DNA of 64,000 bases, from the NCBI RefSeq assembly GCF_007786235.1, contig NZ_VNFK01000016.1:1-64000 (forward strand), written 5' to 3'. Below, one piece after another: positions 19,363-27,645 of this stretch. Numbering within the stretch: the first letter of the stretch is position 1; each line of letters opens with the position of its first letter. The notes beneath the pieces are model-generated. The model saw nothing but the letters and a program-made list of their open reading frames with translations, was not told where the DNA came from and did no database searches. The translations under genes and the position numbers were made by a program. The stretch comes from Paenarthrobacter nitroguajacolicus (GTDB lineage Bacteria > Actinomycetota > Actinomycetes > Actinomycetales > Micrococcaceae).

Positions 19363-20007
19363 ATGCATTTCGTCGATCCCTCCCGAGAAGTACTGGCCGA
19401 AACCCTGCTGGCGGCCGGGCCTGACTCCCCCACGCTCTGCGAAGGGTGGCAGACACGGGACCTCGCTGCGCACTTGTATCTTCGCGAACGGAAAATCGCG
19501 GTGGGCCTGGGGCTCCTGATCCCCAGCTTGGGCAAGGCGTCCGAGAAGGCAACGTCCAAGCTCGCAGCCAAGCTGAAGAACACGGACGCCTACGCCGATC
19601 TCGTGAAAACTTTCCGCGCGGGACCTCCAGCCTTATCTCCTTTGAAGATCAAAGCCCTGGATGAGACGTCCAACCTCATCGAGTATTTTGTGCACACCGA
19701 AGACATCCGCCGCGCCGGTGATCGTTGGGCGCCCCGAGCACTCGACGAAGCCTATTCGGACGCACTCTGGGACGAACTGATCAAGCGCGCGGCCTTCCTG
19801 TACCGCGGAGTGGATCTCGGCATCGTCCTGGTTCGGCCTACCGGTCCCCGGCACGTTGCCAAGCGCGCTCCAGTTTCCGTGGCCATCGTTGGCGAGCCGG
19901 GCGAACTGCTCATGCATGCGCATGGCCGCACCAGTCAGGCCCTGGTCACTTTCGAAGGCCAGCCGGACGCCGTCGCACTTCTGCAGTCCGCAGACATCGG
20001 CCTCTAA
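19363..20007 (+). CDS. TIGR03085-type DinB-fold protein, mycothiol-dependent maleylpyruvate isomerase-like
   Basis: 214 residues beginning MHFVDPSREVLAETLL, which is typical of the actinobacterial TIGR03085 family in the DinB / mycothiol-dependent maleylpyruvate isomerase superfamily. The TLCEGWQTRDLAAHLYLRER segment carries the superfamily W-x-D-x-x-x-H metal-ligand helix, and HTEDIRRA provides a further His. Members may be mycothiol S-transferases; the substrate is unknown here. It is transcribed away from hisI and ends at a 14-bp hairpin. Confidence 0.85.
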   Translation: MHFVDPSREVLAETLLAAGPDSPTLCEGWQTRDLAAHLYLRERKIAVGLGLLIPSLGKASEKATSKLAAKLKNTDAYADLVKTFRAGPPALSPLKIKALDETSNLIEYFVHTEDIRRAGDRWAPRALDEAYSDALWDELIKRAAFLYRGVDLGIVLVRPTGPRHVAKRAPVSVAIVGEPGELLMHAHGRTSQALVTFEGQPDAVALLQSADIGL

Positions 20008-20028
20008 CCACCCACAGGACATAACAGG

Positions 20029-20060
20029 AATGGAGGGTCACCCTGCGGTGACCCTCCATT
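20029..20060. terminator. Bidirectional terminator hairpin
   Basis: A perfect 14-bp stem AATGGAGGGTCACC / GGTGACCCTCCATT with loop CTGC lies between convergent genes (DinB-fold protein and hisF). Confidence 0.75.
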
Positions 20061-20078
20061 GCTGTTTGAACGCTCAGA

Positions 20079-20855
20079 CTAGCGGACCTCGAAACCTGCC
20101 GCACGGATCGCTCCCTTGACCTGAGCGATCATATCGTCCGGACCGAAGTGGAACACTGAGGCTGCCAGCACGGCGTCCGCGCCGGCTTCAACAGCTGGCG
20201 GGAAATGCGCAGGCACCCCGGCACCGCCCGAGGCGATGATCGGGATGTTCACGGCTGCGCGAACCAGGCGGATCAGCTCAAGGTCGAAACCGTCCTTGGT
20301 ACCGTCGGCGTCAATCGAGTTGAGCAGGATTTCTCCCACCCCCCTGTCTGCGGCTTCTTTGGCCCAGGCGACGGCATCGATTCCGGTGCCGGTGCGGCCT
20401 CCGTGGGTGGTTACTTCAAAACCGGACGACGTCGGGACCTCACCTTCGCGGGTGCGGCGGGCATCCACGGAGAGCACCAGTACCTGCGAGCCGAAGTGGC
20501 GGGTGATTTCGTCAATCACGTCCGGCCGTGCGACTGCCGCAGTATTGATGGATGCCTTGTCTGCACCGAAGCGCAGGAGCTTGTCCACCTCCGCCACACC
20601 GCGGACGCCACCGCCCACGGTCAGCGGAATAAACACTTCCTCGGCAGTGCGACGGACAACATCGAAGGTGGTTTCGCGGTTACCCGAGGACGCAGTGACG
20701 TCGAGGAACGTCAGTTCGTCCGCCCCGCCATTGTCATACCGGTGCGCGAGCTCCACCGGATCGCCGGCGTCCCGAAGGCCTTCGAAATTAACGCCTTTGA
20801 CGACGCGGCCTGCGTCTACGTCCAGGCAAGGAATGACGCGTACGGCTACAGCCAT
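20079..20855 (-). CDS. hisF: Imidazole glycerol phosphate synthase cyclase subunit
   Basis: The synthase half of HisFH; it makes IGP and AICAR from PRFAR. The 258-residue TIM barrel has VIPCLDVDAGRVVKG with the first catalytic Asp, LSVDARR with the second, and the phosphate loops GGGVRG and ASGGAG. The partner HisH is not in the window. It lies 47 bp after hisG. Confidence 0.95.
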   Translation of the reverse strand: MAVAVRVIPCLDVDAGRVVKGVNFEGLRDAGDPVELAHRYDNGGADELTFLDVTASSGNRETTFDVVRRTAEEVFIPLTVGGGVRGVAEVDKLLRFGADKASINTAAVARPDVIDEITRHFGSQVLVLSVDARRTREGEVPTSSGFEVTTHGGRTGTGIDAVAWAKEAADRGVGEILLNSIDADGTKDGFDLELIRLVRAAVNIPIIASGGAGVPAHFPPAVEAGADAVLAASVFHFGPDDMIAQVKGAIRAAGFEVR

Positions 20856-20902
20856 GTGCTGCTCCTAGATTCTGCTGGGCTCTGCTTGATCGATGTCCGG
20901 GA

Positions 20903-21763
20903 TCAGATGCGGCAGGCGTGGATGCTGCTGACCAGGATGGCGCGTGCTCCGAGGTCGTAGAGTTCGTCCATGATGCGGTTGGTTTCCTTCTTGGGAACCA
21001 TGGACCGCACGGCAACCCACTCGGAATCCCGGAGCGGCGATACAGTGGGAGATTCAAGGCCTGGGGTCAACGCGGCGGCGTCTTCAACGAGGTCCTTACG
21101 GATGTCGTAGTCCATCAGCACGTACTGGCGCGCCACGAGGACACCCTGCAGGCGGCGAATCAGGATCTCGATTTCCTTGGCTGTTCCGTTGGCAGCACCA
21201 CCGGAACCGGAGCGGCGGATCAGCACGGCCTCGGACTTGAGGATGGGATCGCCGAAGATTTCCATGCCGGCGGCCTTGAGCGTATTACCGGTCTCCACGA
21301 CGTCGGCGATCGCGTCCGCGACGCCGAGACGTACAGAGGATTCCACCGCGCCATCAAGGCGGACAACCTTGGCGTTGACGCCGCGCTCTTGGAGGTAGTC
21401 GCGCAGGAGACCGTCGTAGCTGGTGGCCAGGCGCTTGCCTTCGAGCTGCTCGACGCCGGTGAAGTCGCCCACGGGGCCAGCGAACCGGAATGTCGAGGGG
21501 GCAAATCCCAGGGGAAGCAGTTCTTCGGCTTCCACCTTTGCGTCAAGGAGGAGGTCCCGGCCGGTGATGCCGACATCCAGGGTGCCCTGGCCTACGTAAA
21601 CAGCAATGTCGCGGGGACGGAGGAAGAAGAACTCGATGTCGTTGTCGGGATCAACCATCACCAGCTCACGCGAATCGCGGCGCTGGCGGTAACCGGCCTC
21701 GGACAGCATTGCCGAGGCGGCTTCGGACAGGGATCCCTTGTTGGGGACTGCTACACGGAGCAT
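20903..21763 (-). CDS. hisG: ATP phosphoribosyltransferase, long form
   Basis: The first, feedback-controlled step of histidine synthesis. The 286 residues match the long form with a C-terminal ACT-like regulatory domain for histidine, which needs no HisZ. Conserved pieces are LRVAVPNKGSLSEAA at the start, DVGITGRDLLLD, and the PRPP loop VVETGNTLKAAGM. It lies 84 bp after hisE; a hairpin (GCCACGC...GCGTGGC, about 21808-21848) fills the gap. Confidence 0.95.
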   Translation of the reverse strand: MLRVAVPNKGSLSEAASAMLSEAGYRQRRDSRELVMVDPDNDIEFFFLRPRDIAVYVGQGTLDVGITGRDLLLDAKVEAEELLPLGFAPSTFRFAGPVGDFTGVEQLEGKRLATSYDGLLRDYLQERGVNAKVVRLDGAVESSVRLGVADAIADVVETGNTLKAAGMEIFGDPILKSEAVLIRRSGSGGAANGTAKEIEILIRRLQGVLVARQYVLMDYDIRKDLVEDAAALTPGLESPTVSPLRDSEWVAVRSMVPKKETNRIMDELYDLGARAILVSSIHACRI

Positions 21764-21847
21764 TGGGGAGACTTTCTTTTTGGAATGGAGGTTTCAGGCA
21801 CATCGGCCACGCGTTTGGCTTCGCCTCGGGAGGGCGAAGTGGCGTGG

Positions 21848-22111
21848 CTAGAGATGCTTGTAAACGTCTTCCAGGCTGAGGCCCTTGGCGAGCATGAGGA
21901 CCTGCAGGTGGTACAGCAACTGGGAAATTTCCTCAGCAGCGGCCTCGTCCGATTCGTACTCCGCGGCCATCCAGACTTCGGCGGCCTCTTCGACCACCTT
22001 CTTGCCGATGCCGTGGATTCCGGAGTCCAGTTCGGTCACCGTGCGCGAACCTGCCGGGCGGGTCGCTGCTTTCTCACTCAGTTCTGCGAACAGCGTCTCG
22101 AAATTCTTCAC
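21848..22111 (-). CDS. hisE: Phosphoribosyl-ATP pyrophosphatase
   Basis: Hydrolyses PR-ATP to PR-AMP. Starting at GTG 22111, with GGAGG just upstream, the protein has 87 residues, the usual length; an upstream extension in the same frame is Ser-rich and not conserved-looking. The MazG-fold helices show KKVVEEAAEVWMAAEYE and EISQLLYHLQVLML with the Mg-binding acidic residues. It pairs with hisG downstream. Confidence 0.94.
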   Translation of the reverse strand: MKNFETLFAELSEKAATRPAGSRTVTELDSGIHGIGKKVVEEAAEVWMAAEYESDEAAAEEISQLLYHLQVLMLAKGLSLEDVYKHL

Positions 22112-22227
22112 GCCCTCCAGACTACTTGCTCCGGGGCTGGTGCCGCTTGTTGGGGCGCTGCATGACGGAAGGGATGTGAGTGAAGACACACTCACAGCCC
22201 TTCCGGCGCCCGCTGAGGGCAATACGC

Positions 22228-22713
22228 CTAGCTGAATTGCTTGAGGGTCACCGCCGTGGCAAGGGCGGCCGTTACGGCTTCGTGGCCCTTGTCTTCCTGG
22301 GAACCGGGAAGGCCGGCACGGTCAAGACCTTGCTGTTCGGTGTCGCAGGTGAGTACGCCGAAGCCAACCGGCACGCCGGTGCGGACGCTGACATCGGTGA
22401 GTCCCGACGTCGCGGCCTGGCAGACGTAGTCGAAGTGCGGCGTGCCGCCACGGATCACGACGCCGAGCGCAACCACGGCGTCAAAGTGCGGTGCCAGCCG
22501 CGCTGCCGCGACCGGGAGTTCGAAGCTTCCCGGAACACGCAGCAAGGTGGGCTCAGCGATGCCGGCTTCTTTGGCCGCGCGAAGGGCACCGTCTACCAGT
22601 CCGTCCATGATCTGGGTATGCCAACTGGCCGCCACGATGGCGAGCTTCAGCTGCGAGGTTTCCTCGGGGTTGAGTGTGGTGAGGTCGATGGTGGGCGCGC
22701 CGTGTCCGCTCAT
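22228..22713 (-). CDS. ribH: 6,7-dimethyl-8-ribityllumazine synthase
   Basis: Joins DHBP with the pyrimidine from RibD to give lumazine, the precursor of riboflavin. The 161 residues show the IVAASWHTQIMDGLVDGA start, VPGSFELPVAA, VALGVVIRGGTPHFDYV with the catalytic His, and PVGFGVLTCDTEQQ. It is the last rib gene, 18 bp after ribA. Confidence 0.95.
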   Translation of the reverse strand: MSGHGAPTIDLTTLNPEETSQLKLAIVAASWHTQIMDGLVDGALRAAKEAGIAEPTLLRVPGSFELPVAAARLAPHFDAVVALGVVIRGGTPHFDYVCQAATSGLTDVSVRTGVPVGFGVLTCDTEQQGLDRAGLPGSQEDKGHEAVTAALATAVTLKQFS

Positions 22714-22731
22714 GGTGTGCTGTGAATCCGT

Positions 22732-23436
22732 TCAGTCTTGGTTGGTGTCAAAGGTGTGCGTTGAAGGTGTCTTACCGTTGCTGACGGGCTCGACGTCAAG
22801 TGTCAGCCGGTGGTCCATCCGGTCCTTCTTGGTCTGCAGGTAGCGCAGGTTCTGTTCGCGTGAGGGCACCTCGGTGGGCACCATTTCCACGACGGTCACG
22901 CCGGCCTTGTCCAGGCGGTGCTGCTTGTCCGGGTTGTTGCTCAGCAACCGGACCTCGTGGAGGCCCATCTCGGCGAGGATTTGTCCCGCCGCAGTGTAGG
23001 ACCGGGCATCAACCGGCAAGCCAAGCTGCTCGTTGGCTTCGACGGTATCGAACCCGGCTTCCTGCAAGGCATAGGCCTTGATTTTGTTGGCCAGTCCGAT
23101 GCCGCGTCCTTCCTGTCCACGCAGGTAAAGCAGCGTTCCACCCTCTTCGTGGATGAGTTCCAAGGCGAACGCGAGTTGTTCGCCGCAATCGCAACGATAG
23201 GAACCGAAAACATCGCCTGTCAGGCACTCCGAGTGAAGGCGGACCAGCGGCGCACGTCCACCTTTGGGAGGGTTCGGCGAGCTGACGGCAAGATGTTCAA
23301 CGCCGGTGACGTGGTCCGTCCAGGCCTGCGCCACAAAGTCGCCAAAGGCAGTGGGCAGTTGGACGATCGGCCCACCGCTTACCGGGTGTGGCGAGGGGTC
23401 CGTGTGGTCGCCACTGCGTGTTGTCGATGCGGTCAT
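22732..23436 (-). CDS. ribA: GTP cyclohydrolase II
   Basis: Converts GTP to the first pyrimidine intermediate of riboflavin synthesis. The 234 residues contain the zinc Cys set in CLTGDVFGSYRCDCGEQL and the RGQEGRGIGLANK motif. An unconserved N-terminal tail of about 25 residues precedes the domain. Many actinobacteria fuse RibA to RibB; here they are separate genes overlapping by 4 bp, each complete, so this is a split and not a broken fusion. Confidence 0.94.
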   Translation of the reverse strand: MTASTTRSGDHTDPSPHPVSGGPIVQLPTAFGDFVAQAWTDHVTGVEHLAVSSPNPPKGGRAPLVRLHSECLTGDVFGSYRCDCGEQLAFALELIHEEGGTLLYLRGQEGRGIGLANKIKAYALQEAGFDTVEANEQLGLPVDARSYTAAGQILAEMGLHEVRLLSNNPDKQHRLDKAGVTVVEMVPTEVPSREQNLRYLQTKKDRMDHRLTLDVEPVSNGKTPSTHTFDTNQD

Positions 23437-24125
23437 CGCTTCTCCTCGTCTGCCCGTGAAATATGTCCCGCCTGGGACTCTACCGCTTCAACGTATGACA
23501 CCAGGTCCTCGATGGAGATGAGGGGGCATCCGTGTTCTGCGGCAAACCCTCGCAGGCTGTCCAAGCGCATCATTTCACCGTCGTCATGTACCAACTCTGC
23601 GATCACACCCACCGGGGCAAGCCCGGCAAGACGACACAAGTCCACGGCAGCTTCCGTGTGTCCCGGACGTTCACGCACTCCACCCTTAACGGCCCGCAAC
23701 GGAAAAATATGCCCGGGCCGCGTAATGGAGGCCGGAGTGCTGCTCGGATCAGCCAGGATGCGGGCCGTCAAAGCACGGTCCGTTGCCGAAATGCCGGTGC
23801 TGACCCCCATCGCGGCGTCGCAGGAAACAGTGTAGGCAGTTCCCTTGGCGTCCTCGTTGATCTCCACCATGGGCGGCAGGACGAGGGCGTCCGCCCGTTC
23901 CCCTTCCAACGGGACGCAGATGACGCCGGATGAATACCGGATGGTCCATCCCATGAGGGCGGGGGTGGCGTGCTGGGCGGCGAAGATGATGTCGCCCTCG
24001 TTCTCACGGTCCTCGTTGTCCACAACAACCACGGCCTGGCCCGCAGCCATCGCGGCGATGGCCGTTTCCACGGGATCGAGTCCGGTACGCCGCACGGGGG
24101 CAGACGTCTTGGCCGGGGCGCTCAT
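23433..24125 (-). CDS. ribB: 3,4-dihydroxy-2-butanone 4-phosphate synthase
   Basis: Makes DHBP from ribulose 5-phosphate. ATG 24125 overlaps the ribE stop by 4 bp and gives 230 residues; longer starts would lie inside ribE. The acidic metal loop DNEDRENEGDII and the segment PLRAVKGGVRERPGHTEAAV are intact. Its substrate comes from the pentose pathway, where rpe just upstream also acts. Confidence 0.94.
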   Translation of the reverse strand: MSAPAKTSAPVRRTGLDPVETAIAAMAAGQAVVVVDNEDRENEGDIIFAAQHATPALMGWTIRYSSGVICVPLEGERADALVLPPMVEINEDAKGTAYTVSCDAAMGVSTGISATDRALTARILADPSSTPASITRPGHIFPLRAVKGGVRERPGHTEAAVDLCRLAGLAPVGVIAELVHDDGEMMRLDSLRGFAAEHGCPLISIEDLVSYVEAVESQAGHISRADEEKR

Positions 24126-24751
24126 CGCTTTGCCCCCTGCGTCGGCGCGAACGACAAAAGCCGCTCGGTGTATTTGGCCAGCACATCCACTTCCAGGTTG
24201 ACGCGGCCTCCTACGGCCTTGGCTCCCAGCCCGGTTTCTTCCAGGGTGGTGGGAATCAGGCCCACTTCGAACCATGGCTCCGCTTCGGCAGCTGCACTGA
24301 CGGCAGTCACCGTCAGCGAAACACCGTCGACGGCGATCGAACCTTTCTCGGCAATGTAACGTGCCAGCGGGGCCGGGACGCCAAACCGCAGGCGGTCCCA
24401 GTTGCCCAGCGCCTCGCGCTCCAGCAACTCACCCACGCCGTCCACGTGCCCTTGGACCACATGGCCGTCAAGGCGTCCACCGGCAGGAACACAGCGTTCC
24501 AGGTTCACCGTGTCTCCTGGCGCCAGTTCCCCAATGGTGGTGCGGATGAGGGTTTCGCCCATGACATCGACGCTGAAATCCTGGCCTTTGATCTGCGTAG
24601 CTGTCAGGCAAACTCCGTTAACTGCGATGGATCCGCCCAGAGCCAGGTCGCCTGTGGTGGTTGGGGCTTTCAAGCGCAGGGTCGCGCTGGCACTGCCGTC
24701 ATGTTCAATGCCCAGCACAGTGCCTTGTTCTGCAACGATTCCGGTAAACAT
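24122..24751 (-). CDS. ribE: Riboflavin synthase (alpha subunit)
   Basis: Dismutates two lumazines to riboflavin. The 209 residues hold two lumazine-binding repeats, the first starting MFTGIVAEQGTV and the second near residue 100 (GHVVQGHVDGVGEL). Each repeat has an SIAVNGVCLT or SIAVDGVSLT strand. The start overlaps the ribD stop by 1 bp (TGATG). Confidence 0.95.
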   Translation of the reverse strand: MFTGIVAEQGTVLGIEHDGSASATLRLKAPTTTGDLALGGSIAVNGVCLTATQIKGQDFSVDVMGETLIRTTIGELAPGDTVNLERCVPAGGRLDGHVVQGHVDGVGELLEREALGNWDRLRFGVPAPLARYIAEKGSIAVDGVSLTVTAVSAAAEAEPWFEVGLIPTTLEETGLGAKAVGGRVNLEVDVLAKYTERLLSFAPTQGAKR

Positions 24752-25872
24752 CAGTGTCCTCCTGTGACATATTCCGCAGCTTCCCTGCGCGGAATCGAAT
24801 TTTTGGTGGTGCTGGCGGCGGTCCTTGTGGACCGCAAGTGCAGCCGAAGGTCGTTTCCGAGGGTCTGGACCGCGCCGCCGCCCGCCTCGTCCCAGGACCA
24901 GTGCTGGGCATCGGCCAAGGTGGTGATCCCCAGGTCATTGAGGGCGGGCGTTCCGGAGCCAAGGAGCGTGGGTGCCAGGTAAATGATCAGTTCATCCACC
25001 AGCTCGGCGGCCAGGAAGGTACTCAAGATGCTCGAGCCACCCTCCACCATCACGTGGCGGACTCCTTCATCGAAGAGCCTGCTGAGGGCTTCCACCGGGT
25101 CCCTTGTGGGAAGGTGCACGAAGCGCCCGTCAGCCGCACGCACGGCTGCGTCTTCGGGTACATCCCTCAGGCCCATGACTGCCCGAAGTGGCTGGCGTTC
25201 GGAGAGTTCACCGTCAGGTGTGCGGGCCGTAAGCCGGGGGTCGTCGATGAGGACCGTCCCCGTCCCCACCAGGATCGCGTCGATAAGTCGGCGCAACCCA
25301 TGATTGTCCGCCAGCGATTCCGGGCTGGAAATCCACTGGCTGCTGCCGTCTGCAGCGGCTATCCGGCTGTCCAGCGTCTGTGCGATGTGCAAGGTGACGA
25401 AGGGGCGTTTGGAGGCAACGGCGTCGAACCACTCGCGGTTGAGGTCCAGCGACTCGGCAAGCGCCAGCCCGGACCGGACCTCAACGCCCGCCTCGCGGAG
25501 GGTACGGGCGCCGCCCGCGGCAGGATCGTGGGGATCGTCGACGGCGTAAATCACCTTTGCGATTCCGGCTTCAATGATGGCCTGCGCGCAGGGACCGGTG
25601 CGGCCCACGTGGTTGCACGGCTCAAGTGTGACCACCATGGTGGTCCCACTGGTGTCGATACCCTGCCGACGGGCCTCAAGGATCGCGTCGGCTTCGGCAT
25701 GGGCGGTTCCCGCGCCGCGATGGTAGCCGGTGGCAAGTCGCTCGCCTTCCGGGCTGAGGATCACTGCACCAACCAATGGATTCGCACCGCGGGGACCAGC
25801 CAGCGCGGCCGCCAGCGCTGCGTCCATGGCGGTGCTTTCCGCGCTGGTGAAGACAACGTCTGAAATGCTCAC
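24751..25872 (-). CDS. ribD: Bifunctional diaminohydroxyphosphoribosylaminopyrimidine deaminase/reductase
   Basis: The second and third steps of the pyrimidine branch. The 373 residues have an N-terminal zinc deaminase (GANPLVGAVI, HAEADAI, and PCNHVGRTGPC for zinc) and a C-terminal NADPH reductase (VTLHIAQTLDSRIA, then VMVEGGSSILSTF). The start overlaps the PnuC-like gene by 4 bp, so its translation depends on that gene and therefore on the riboswitch. Confidence 0.95.
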   Translation of the reverse strand: MSISDVVFTSAESTAMDAALAAALAGPRGANPLVGAVILSPEGERLATGYHRGAGTAHAEADAILEARRQGIDTSGTTMVVTLEPCNHVGRTGPCAQAIIEAGIAKVIYAVDDPHDPAAGGARTLREAGVEVRSGLALAESLDLNREWFDAVASKRPFVTLHIAQTLDSRIAAADGSSQWISSPESLADNHGLRRLIDAILVGTGTVLIDDPRLTARTPDGELSERQPLRAVMGLRDVPEDAAVRAADGRFVHLPTRDPVEALSRLFDEGVRHVMVEGGSSILSTFLAAELVDELIIYLAPTLLGSGTPALNDLGITTLADAQHWSWDEAGGGAVQTLGNDLRLHLRSTRTAASTTKNSIPRREAAEYVTGGH

Positions 25873-26561
25873 TGGGCAGCTCCCACGGGAACGGCTGCTG
25901 GCTTGGGGCGGTCACGTTCACGCTTTTCCGCCCGCCACCACACGAAGAATCCAGTGAGGGTGAAGAAGCCGTAGAACAAGTACATGACGGCGCTGGCATA
26001 GTAGCCGGCACTGAAGAGGAGGGGGACACCCACGATGTCCACGGCAACCCAGATCAGCCAAAACTCGGTCCATCCACGAGCCATCCCGTAGGTAGCCAGG
26101 AGCGATCCCATGAAAGTCCAGGCGTCAGCCCAGACGGGTGGGTAGGAGCCAAGGGAGTCGAACACCGGTGTCAACGCCGCGGTGCCTGCCACCATCGCAC
26201 CAATCAGGGCAATGCGGACCTTGTTACTGGCCCAGCCCGGGACAATCGCTCGTCCTTGGGTGCTGGATTGCCTTCCTTGCTGCCAGCGGTACCAGCCATA
26301 GACTGCGACCGCTATGAACATGACCTGCCGTGCGGCCTGGCCCCACAGCGTAGCCGGAGCGGCCGCGCCAAAAACATTGCCGAGGAAGACCGTCAGCAGC
26401 AGGATGTTGCCGAGGATACCGATCGGCCATGCCCAGACTTTTCGGCGCATGCCGCCGAGGGCGCTGAGGAGCCCAAAGATGTTTCCAAGCACTTCGCGTA
26501 AGACAAGAGCAGACCCTCCAACGGGGATCTGTGCTTCGAAGAGCCATCGCAGAAAGTCCAT
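25869..26561 (-). CDS. pnuC: PnuC-family vitamin transporter, probably for riboflavin
   Basis: 230 residues from ATG 26561, with GGAAGGAA 5-6 nt upstream. There are about seven to eight transmembrane helices and the Trp-rich helices usual in PnuC proteins (AVYGWYRWQQ and WTEFWLIWVAVDI). PnuC proteins are facilitators for nicotinamide riboside. Relatives under FMN riboswitches in actinobacteria carry riboflavin, and this gene heads a rib operon directly behind such a riboswitch, so riboflavin is the likely substrate. The C-terminal tail is basic and cytoplasmic. Confidence 0.88.
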   Translation of the reverse strand: MDFLRWLFEAQIPVGGSALVLREVLGNIFGLLSALGGMRRKVWAWPIGILGNILLLTVFLGNVFGAAAPATLWGQAARQVMFIAVAVYGWYRWQQGRQSSTQGRAIVPGWASNKVRIALIGAMVAGTAALTPVFDSLGSYPPVWADAWTFMGSLLATYGMARGWTEFWLIWVAVDIVGVPLLFSAGYYASAVMYLFYGFFTLTGFFVWWRAEKRERDRPKPAAVPVGAAQ

Positions 26562-26564
26562 GCC

Positions 26565-26635
26565 GTTCCTTCCCAGTAAGCCGCGATGACTCCGGGGGTG
26601 TACGACAGCGCAATGCCGGGCGTCGCTCAAGGAAC
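26565..26635 (-). promoter_or_regulatory. Predicted SD-sequestering expression platform of the FMN riboswitch
   Basis: On the minus strand GTTCCTT (26635-26629), 16 nt after the aptamer, is complementary to AAGGAAC (26571-26565), which contains the Shine-Dalgarno site of the PnuC-like gene. Pairing would hide the site. No T-tract terminator is present in the leader, so control of translation is more likely than termination. Confidence 0.6.
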
Positions 26636-26651
26636 TCCCACGGCATGACTG

Positions 26652-26804
26652 TACGTGCTTCTCCCATCCAGACTTTAACTGTCGGTACCGGAATTCCACC
26701 GGTTCAACCGTCTGCCACCGAATCCCAATCACTTGGAACCCACTGGCGCGCGGGTCGCGGACTATAACCGCCGGTTCGGACTTACACCGACCCCGGAGCA
26801 CGTA
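26652..26804 (-). ncRNA. FMN riboswitch (RFN element)
   Basis: The minus strand carries the conserved RFN blocks in order: GGGGTCGGTGTAAGTCCGAA, CGGCGGTTATAGTCCGCGA, GGTTGAACCGGTGGAATTCC, GGTACCGACAGTTAAAGTC and TGGATGGGAGAAG. P1 is closed by eight pairs (AGCACGTA at 26797-26804 with TACGTGCT at 26652-26659, plus-strand reading). It senses FMN and should shut off the downstream pnuC-rib operon when FMN is plentiful. Confidence 0.96.
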
Positions 26805-26882
26805 TGTGTGTTGTTATTCTGCCACAACTACCCTGATGGCCGGGCTATTCCCGGCCATCTTCGTAACATGTGGTGACGGTCG

Positions 26883-27560
26883 TCAGGCTTTCGTCGAAGC
26901 AGCAGCCGCCTGACCCGCAGCGCGGAGCAGGTCAATCGCCACTGCGGGATCCTCGTGCCCGTAAACTGCCGAACCTGCAACGAAAACGTTCGCACCGGCC
27001 TCTGCCGCCCGAACAATGGTTTCTTCGGTGATTCCGCCATCCACTTGGATGGCCACTCCAATACCCGAACCTTCGATTGCTGCCCGGGCCCGCCGGATCT
27101 TGGGCAACGTGATGTCCAGGAACGACTGTCCACCGAAGCCGGGCTCCACCGTCATGATCAACAGCATGTCCAACTCACTGAGCATGTCCAAGAAGGGCTC
27201 CACCGGGGTGGCAGGGCGCAACGCCATGCCAGCCTTTGAGCCACGGGCCCGCAGTTCGCGAGCCAGTTTGACCGGAGCCATGGCAGCTTCAGCATGGAAC
27301 GTCACCGACGCGACTCCTGCGTCCGCGTAGGCAGGAGCCCATCGATCGGCGTCGGAAATCATCAAGTGGGCGTCCAAAGGGATGGGGCTGACAGCCTGAA
27401 TCCTCTGCACCACCGGTAAGCCGAGCGTCAGGTTGGGCACAAAATGGTTGTCCATGACGTCCACATGGACGGCGTCGGCGTTGCTGATCCGCTGTAGCTC
27501 CGCCTCAAGGTTGACGAAATCTGCGGACAGGATGCTCGGGTTGATACAGCACTGAGACAA
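26883..27560 (-). CDS. rpe: Ribulose-phosphate 3-epimerase
   Basis: Interconverts ribulose 5-phosphate and xylulose 5-phosphate. The frame has no ATG or GTG near the family start; TTG 27560 fits, with GAAGGGG 5-6 nt upstream, and gives 225 residues beginning MSQCCINPSILSADF. The TIM barrel shows HVDVMDNHFVPNLTLG with the catalytic Asp and metal His, DAHLMI, TVEPGFGGQSF and IQVDGGI. It lies 85 bp after rsmB. Confidence 0.93.
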   Translation of the reverse strand: MSQCCINPSILSADFVNLEAELQRISNADAVHVDVMDNHFVPNLTLGLPVVQRIQAVSPIPLDAHLMISDADRWAPAYADAGVASVTFHAEAAMAPVKLARELRARGSKAGMALRPATPVEPFLDMLSELDMLLIMTVEPGFGGQSFLDITLPKIRRARAAIEGSGIGVAIQVDGGITEETIVRAAEAGANVFVAGSAVYGHEDPAVAIDLLRAAGQAAAASTKA

Positions 27561-27645
27561 GGCAGCCCCTTCGGGTGAGTGGTTGTCGAGGGAGTGCTGC
27601 GGCGGCCGGGCGTAGGGCCCCACCTGCTGCAGCCGGTGTTTGCGG

